Shown here in pieces: positions 7,201 to 8,418 of a DNA stretch of 8,418 nucleotides. The notes below the pieces were generated by a model. The model did not search any database. It was not told the DNA's origin and saw nothing but the letters and a program-made list of their open reading frames with translations. Each line of letters begins with the position of its first letter. Positions within the stretch are counted from its first letter, which is position 1. The translations under genes were made by a program, and so were the position numbers. Source of the stretch: Lachnospiraceae bacterium (GTDB lineage Bacteria > Bacillota > Clostridia > Lachnospirales > Lachnospiraceae); NCBI GenBank assembly GCA_017959525.1, contig JAGDAL010000239.1:1-8418 (forward strand), written 5' to 3'.

Positions 7201-7314
7201 GTTGGTTAAGAATATGTATTGAATAGCTGCAAGGAAGGTAATGAAAATCAACCCGATGGTTGCCATTCCCTTCATGCCATATTTTTCTGCAAACCCCTGA
7301 TTCAAACCACCCAT
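4249..7314 (-). CDS. Receptor PP2C phosphatase: EamA/DMT membrane domain + dCache-like sensor + HAMP + SpoIIE domain
   Basis: This is a 1021-residue membrane protein. Residues 17-301 hold about ten hydrophobic helices of the EamA/DMT transporter fold, with the typical last-third pattern SELSASLIFSTEIIITMLMD (250-269). After a short cytosolic stretch, helix 11 (about 322-350) leads to an extracellular region (about 351-683) resembling a double Cache sensor, with WY at 512-513, Tyr528 and Asp558. Helix 12 (about 684-708) is followed by a HAMP domain (about 708-762, with P718 and DEIGELAGSFNQM). A linker helix ending ATDIQSSMLP (784-793) resembles the RsbU/SpoIIE switch region. The PP2C domain (about 800-1020) has EVGGD (816-820), ADVSGKG (837-843), AGHEHP (907-912), YTDGV (956-960) and FDDIT (1009-1013), so the metal-binding aspartates are intact. 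It should remove phosphate from a STAS-type serine phosphoprotein when its sensor is occupied. GGGGAG six bases before the ATG supports the start. The RsbW-like gene is coupled downstream. The ligand is unknown. Confidence 0.92.
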   Translation of the reverse strand: MGGLNQGFAEKYGMKGMATIGLIFITFLAAIQYIFLTNVPESLSAFCFVCITNLIGMAVLFLTRFRHLIWLRKSTVWKGAFFACLLTGFNVFSLLGSRGMDSVAVSSVVSLYFVFVTPILLLLRKKVNFFSGVATVMAIIALLLIFGGNIEALFGSIHVIYLVLADICFAVYVVSVSNLGEGENSSALTFTQMLFSAVLSFIAWGIQALMGKATMEIPTEWNFWVSALFIGIFIRAIYGIIQISCQKHVSELSASLIFSTEIIITMLMDPILSRLLGSTHTPATVYQVIGGILLILATLMVDDGIMGRLGYDGMDRPSVSKKLVMTTLMFSMVTLIISMVISLSAIYVIQDSAVEGSTSLGEDAASISTGAMTTELEESITMQVTDKAKLAEQKLAAYSLSIDYAANYATALYQRPSEYPSREVDWPMEENANIWAMQRLLENDTVAYDSVRFESALLGNMEDMFTSIVERNPNVLSIYLGTESGLMVSYDKYSQLALGEENHYYEYKKSEWYHKGKKADSAVFTSTYWDGYGRGLTITCVAPFFDGAGNFTGCIAMDVLMSDLNAAMVSDGIVDPNIATMVDSEGKIIASKYLDPNSEETFSIFDSTQDANLRRVGKTILADKNGIVRSGEGDDGVYVAFASIDSTGWILCIISPVSLVIAPANDIWDSINANTQSVTGSVILAALRVIQNLLVLSAVILLIITLSVGRITSRISDPLRKLAEDVMEISGGNFERRTDVATDDEIGELAGSFNQMTDSLQKYIKDLKEVTAKEQRIASELSVATDIQSSMLPRDFEKYNKHKEFNIYATMDPAKEVGGDCYDFFLIDETHLGLVMADVSGKGVPASLFMVVAKSLIKNRAKMGGSPSDVLAYANEQLCENNEADLFVTVWFAIVDLTTGEGVAANAGHEHPAIRRAGGAYTLEVYKHSLAVAVLDGVPFEEHTFQLHPGDSLFVYTDGVPEATDAAEDLYGTDRMIEALNRNPEAMPQDLLQTVRADIDEFVGDAAQFDDITMMCVRYNG

Positions 7315-7337
7315 AGAACACTCCCCGTTTGTTGCTG

Positions 7338-8246
7338 TTATAACTCGGTTACTATGAATTTCTCTATCATATATTCCGGTCCGTAAGATTCTTTAATCTT
7401 CCGTAGTCCCGGCTCCCCCACGTCTTCTTCGAAATTGATATACGCATACCCTTGGCAGTTCAGCTTGGTCGATTCCTGTCGAATCACCCGATAAATACCT
7501 TCCACATTCCGATCGCCCTTCTCAATCAGCACATCATAAAAATCATTGTTCAAAGGCACACCGTAGCAGAAGCCCCGCACCCGGCCGTCGATACGAATCA
7601 CCGTTCCGGTCAGTTCCAATTCCTTGGCATGTTCCAATTGCTTAGCGATACAGGAAAGCTCCCGGAACAAGGCCTCTCCGGTCTCTAAGCGCACGTTGTT
7701 ATGAAACCACTCCTTGGCAAAATCCAATACTTCCTCTGCATCTTCCGGTTGCATCAAAGCACTACTTGCATGGTCCTCATACTGTCGCCAGAAGGAACGA
7801 ATCTCCGTCCGACGACGTTCGTGGCGCTTCCCGGCAAAGAGCTCGAAATTCTCTCTGGTAAAGATAAATTCCGCCAAATCCCGATTCTCTTCTACGTGAA
7901 ACCGTCCCGGAAAAAAAGTTTCCAGCGCATCTACCCGGTCTTTGGTTAGTGTATAGAACTCGGCCTTCTTCCCCTTCAAATGGGCATCTTCCAGTAACTG
8001 CTCCCACTGCGCGGCACCCACATTGGCTCCCAGCGGCGGTAAATAGACACAATAGTGCTCATCCTCTAACTTGGTCCGACATACATACAAACACCCATCC
8101 AAAATGGCATAGCTATCCCCGTATTTTTCCGACAGGGACCACATGCTTACCGGCGAAAGCTGGCAAGAGCCTTCGCCGTATAAGGATGTGTACCCATAGA
8201 TTGTCTTAAAATTCTCCGGTAATACAGGAGCAAACTCCATTTTCAT
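7338..8246 (-). CDS. DUF2156 protein (phosphatidylglycerol lysyltransferase C-terminal-domain-like)
   Basis: This is a 302-residue soluble protein with no signal peptide or membrane helix. It resembles the DUF2156 / LPG-synthase C-terminal family, whose double GNAT fold in MprF transfers an amino acid from aminoacyl-tRNA to lipid. Stand-alone members are mostly uncharacterised. The family's first signature is AEFIFTRENFELFAGKRHER (125-144), followed by the basic stretch RRRTEIRSFWRQY (144-156). The second is YINFEEDVGEPGLRKIKES (269-287), ending YGPEYMIEKF (288-297). MprF's membrane flippase part is absent, so a lipid substrate should not be assumed. The start at 8246 is chosen because TAGGAG lies seven bases upstream, with the TAG being the stop of the gene before it. 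The receptor-phosphatase gene follows after 23 bases. The tight linkage suggests it works in the same process, but nothing here shows what it acts on. Confidence 0.85.
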   Translation of the reverse strand: MKMEFAPVLPENFKTIYGYTSLYGEGSCQLSPVSMWSLSEKYGDSYAILDGCLYVCRTKLEDEHYCVYLPPLGANVGAAQWEQLLEDAHLKGKKAEFYTLTKDRVDALETFFPGRFHVEENRDLAEFIFTRENFELFAGKRHERRRTEIRSFWRQYEDHASSALMQPEDAEEVLDFAKEWFHNNVRLETGEALFRELSCIAKQLEHAKELELTGTVIRIDGRVRGFCYGVPLNNDFYDVLIEKGDRNVEGIYRVIRQESTKLNCQGYAYINFEEDVGEPGLRKIKESYGPEYMIEKFIVTEL

Positions 8247-8256
8247 GAAACGTCTC

Positions 8257-8418
8257 CTATTGTGGCTTCACTTGTGCTTGTTGTTGAACCGGCTGATTGT
8301 TGTATTTCCCCTTTGCATCCGGAACAACTTTTTCCTCGGCTTTCGATTTCTTTAAGAGTTCTTCTTCCTTCTTAACATCCTGCATGGCCTTCTGCATTCG
8401 CTCATGAACATTGGCAAC
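8257..8418 (-). CDS. C-terminal 53 residues of an unrecognised protein, 5' end outside the window
   Basis: An open frame enters from the window edge and ends in TAG. It reads VANVHERMQKAMQDVKKEEE and continues as a Lys/Glu-rich stretch likely to be helical or coiled-coil (about 5-30), then a Gln/Pro-rich tail ending VKPQ. Low-complexity charged tails like this are common at the ends of larger cytoplasmic or membrane-anchored proteins, so it does not identify a family. The stop codon overlaps the ribosome binding site of the DUF2156 gene (TAGGAG), which supports both the frame and co-translation. The frame is open to the edge, so this is a partial gene and not a small complete one. Confidence 0.65.
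   Translation of the reverse strand, partial: VANVHERMQKAMQDVKKEEELLKKSKAEEKVVPDAKGKYNNQPVQQQAQVKPQ

Noticed and set aside
4249..7314. Possibility that the EamA and phosphatase parts are two genes wrongly joined
   Set aside because: The frame is continuous through residues 301-350 with no stop or frameshift, and no internal start with a ribosome binding site was evident at the domain border, so a true fusion is the simpler reading.
7046..7321. Minus-strand frame of 91 codons overlapping the start of the receptor phosphatase
   Set aside because: The overlapping frame encodes the EamA-like helices and has the better-placed ribosome binding site; this one shows no motif.

Overview
All genes in this window lie on the minus strand, so the biological order runs from high to low coordinates. 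The gene set suggests an anaerobic, low-to-mid GC Firmicute, most likely a Clostridia/Lachnospiraceae-type organism. It comprises a DegV protein, a CBS-type MgtE, a MATE efflux pump, a SpoIIE-type PP2C phosphatase with an RsbW-like kinase, and a stand-alone DUF2156 protein, with Shine-Dalgarno sites of the AGGAG type. I infer the lineage from gene content and style; no rRNA or marker gene is present to confirm it.

Region 8418-3780 looks like one translationally coupled operon. It starts with the charged C-terminal tail of an unrecognised protein (8257-8418, cut by the window edge). Next come a DUF2156 / MprF-catalytic-domain-like protein (7338-8246) and a very large membrane receptor-phosphatase (4249-7314). 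An RsbW/SpoIIAB-type ATP-binding protein (3832-4239) follows, and the operon closes with a strong intrinsic terminator (3780-3815). Two of the junctions have the stop codon TAG overlapping the next gene's ribosome binding site. The receptor is the highlight: a ten-helix EamA/DMT transporter-like domain, then an extracellular dCache-like sensor between two further membrane helices, a HAMP domain, a linker helix and an intact SpoIIE/RsbU-type PP2C phosphatase. With the adjacent RsbW-like protein this looks like the input end of a partner-switching pathway. No anti-anti-sigma (STAS) protein and no sigma factor is in view.

Region 3764-2379 is a MATE-family multidrug/metabolite exporter. Its start codon lies only 15 bases beyond the terminator's T-run. 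An alternative stem overlaps that terminator, so it may act as an attenuator.

Region 2378-1 holds the magnesium transporter mgtE (740-2128) and a degV gene (1-721, 3' end cut by the window), 18 bases apart and probably co-transcribed. The 250-base gap upstream of mgtE has a candidate promoter, a 26-residue cysteine-containing leader ORF with a good ribosome binding site, and a set of mutually exclusive stems, one of which resembles an intrinsic terminator. This looks like a regulatory leader. I do not recognise it as the classical M-box Mg2+ riboswitch. No plus-strand gene, RNA gene, CRISPR array or mobile element is supported, and no gene-free stretch exceeds 300 bases.
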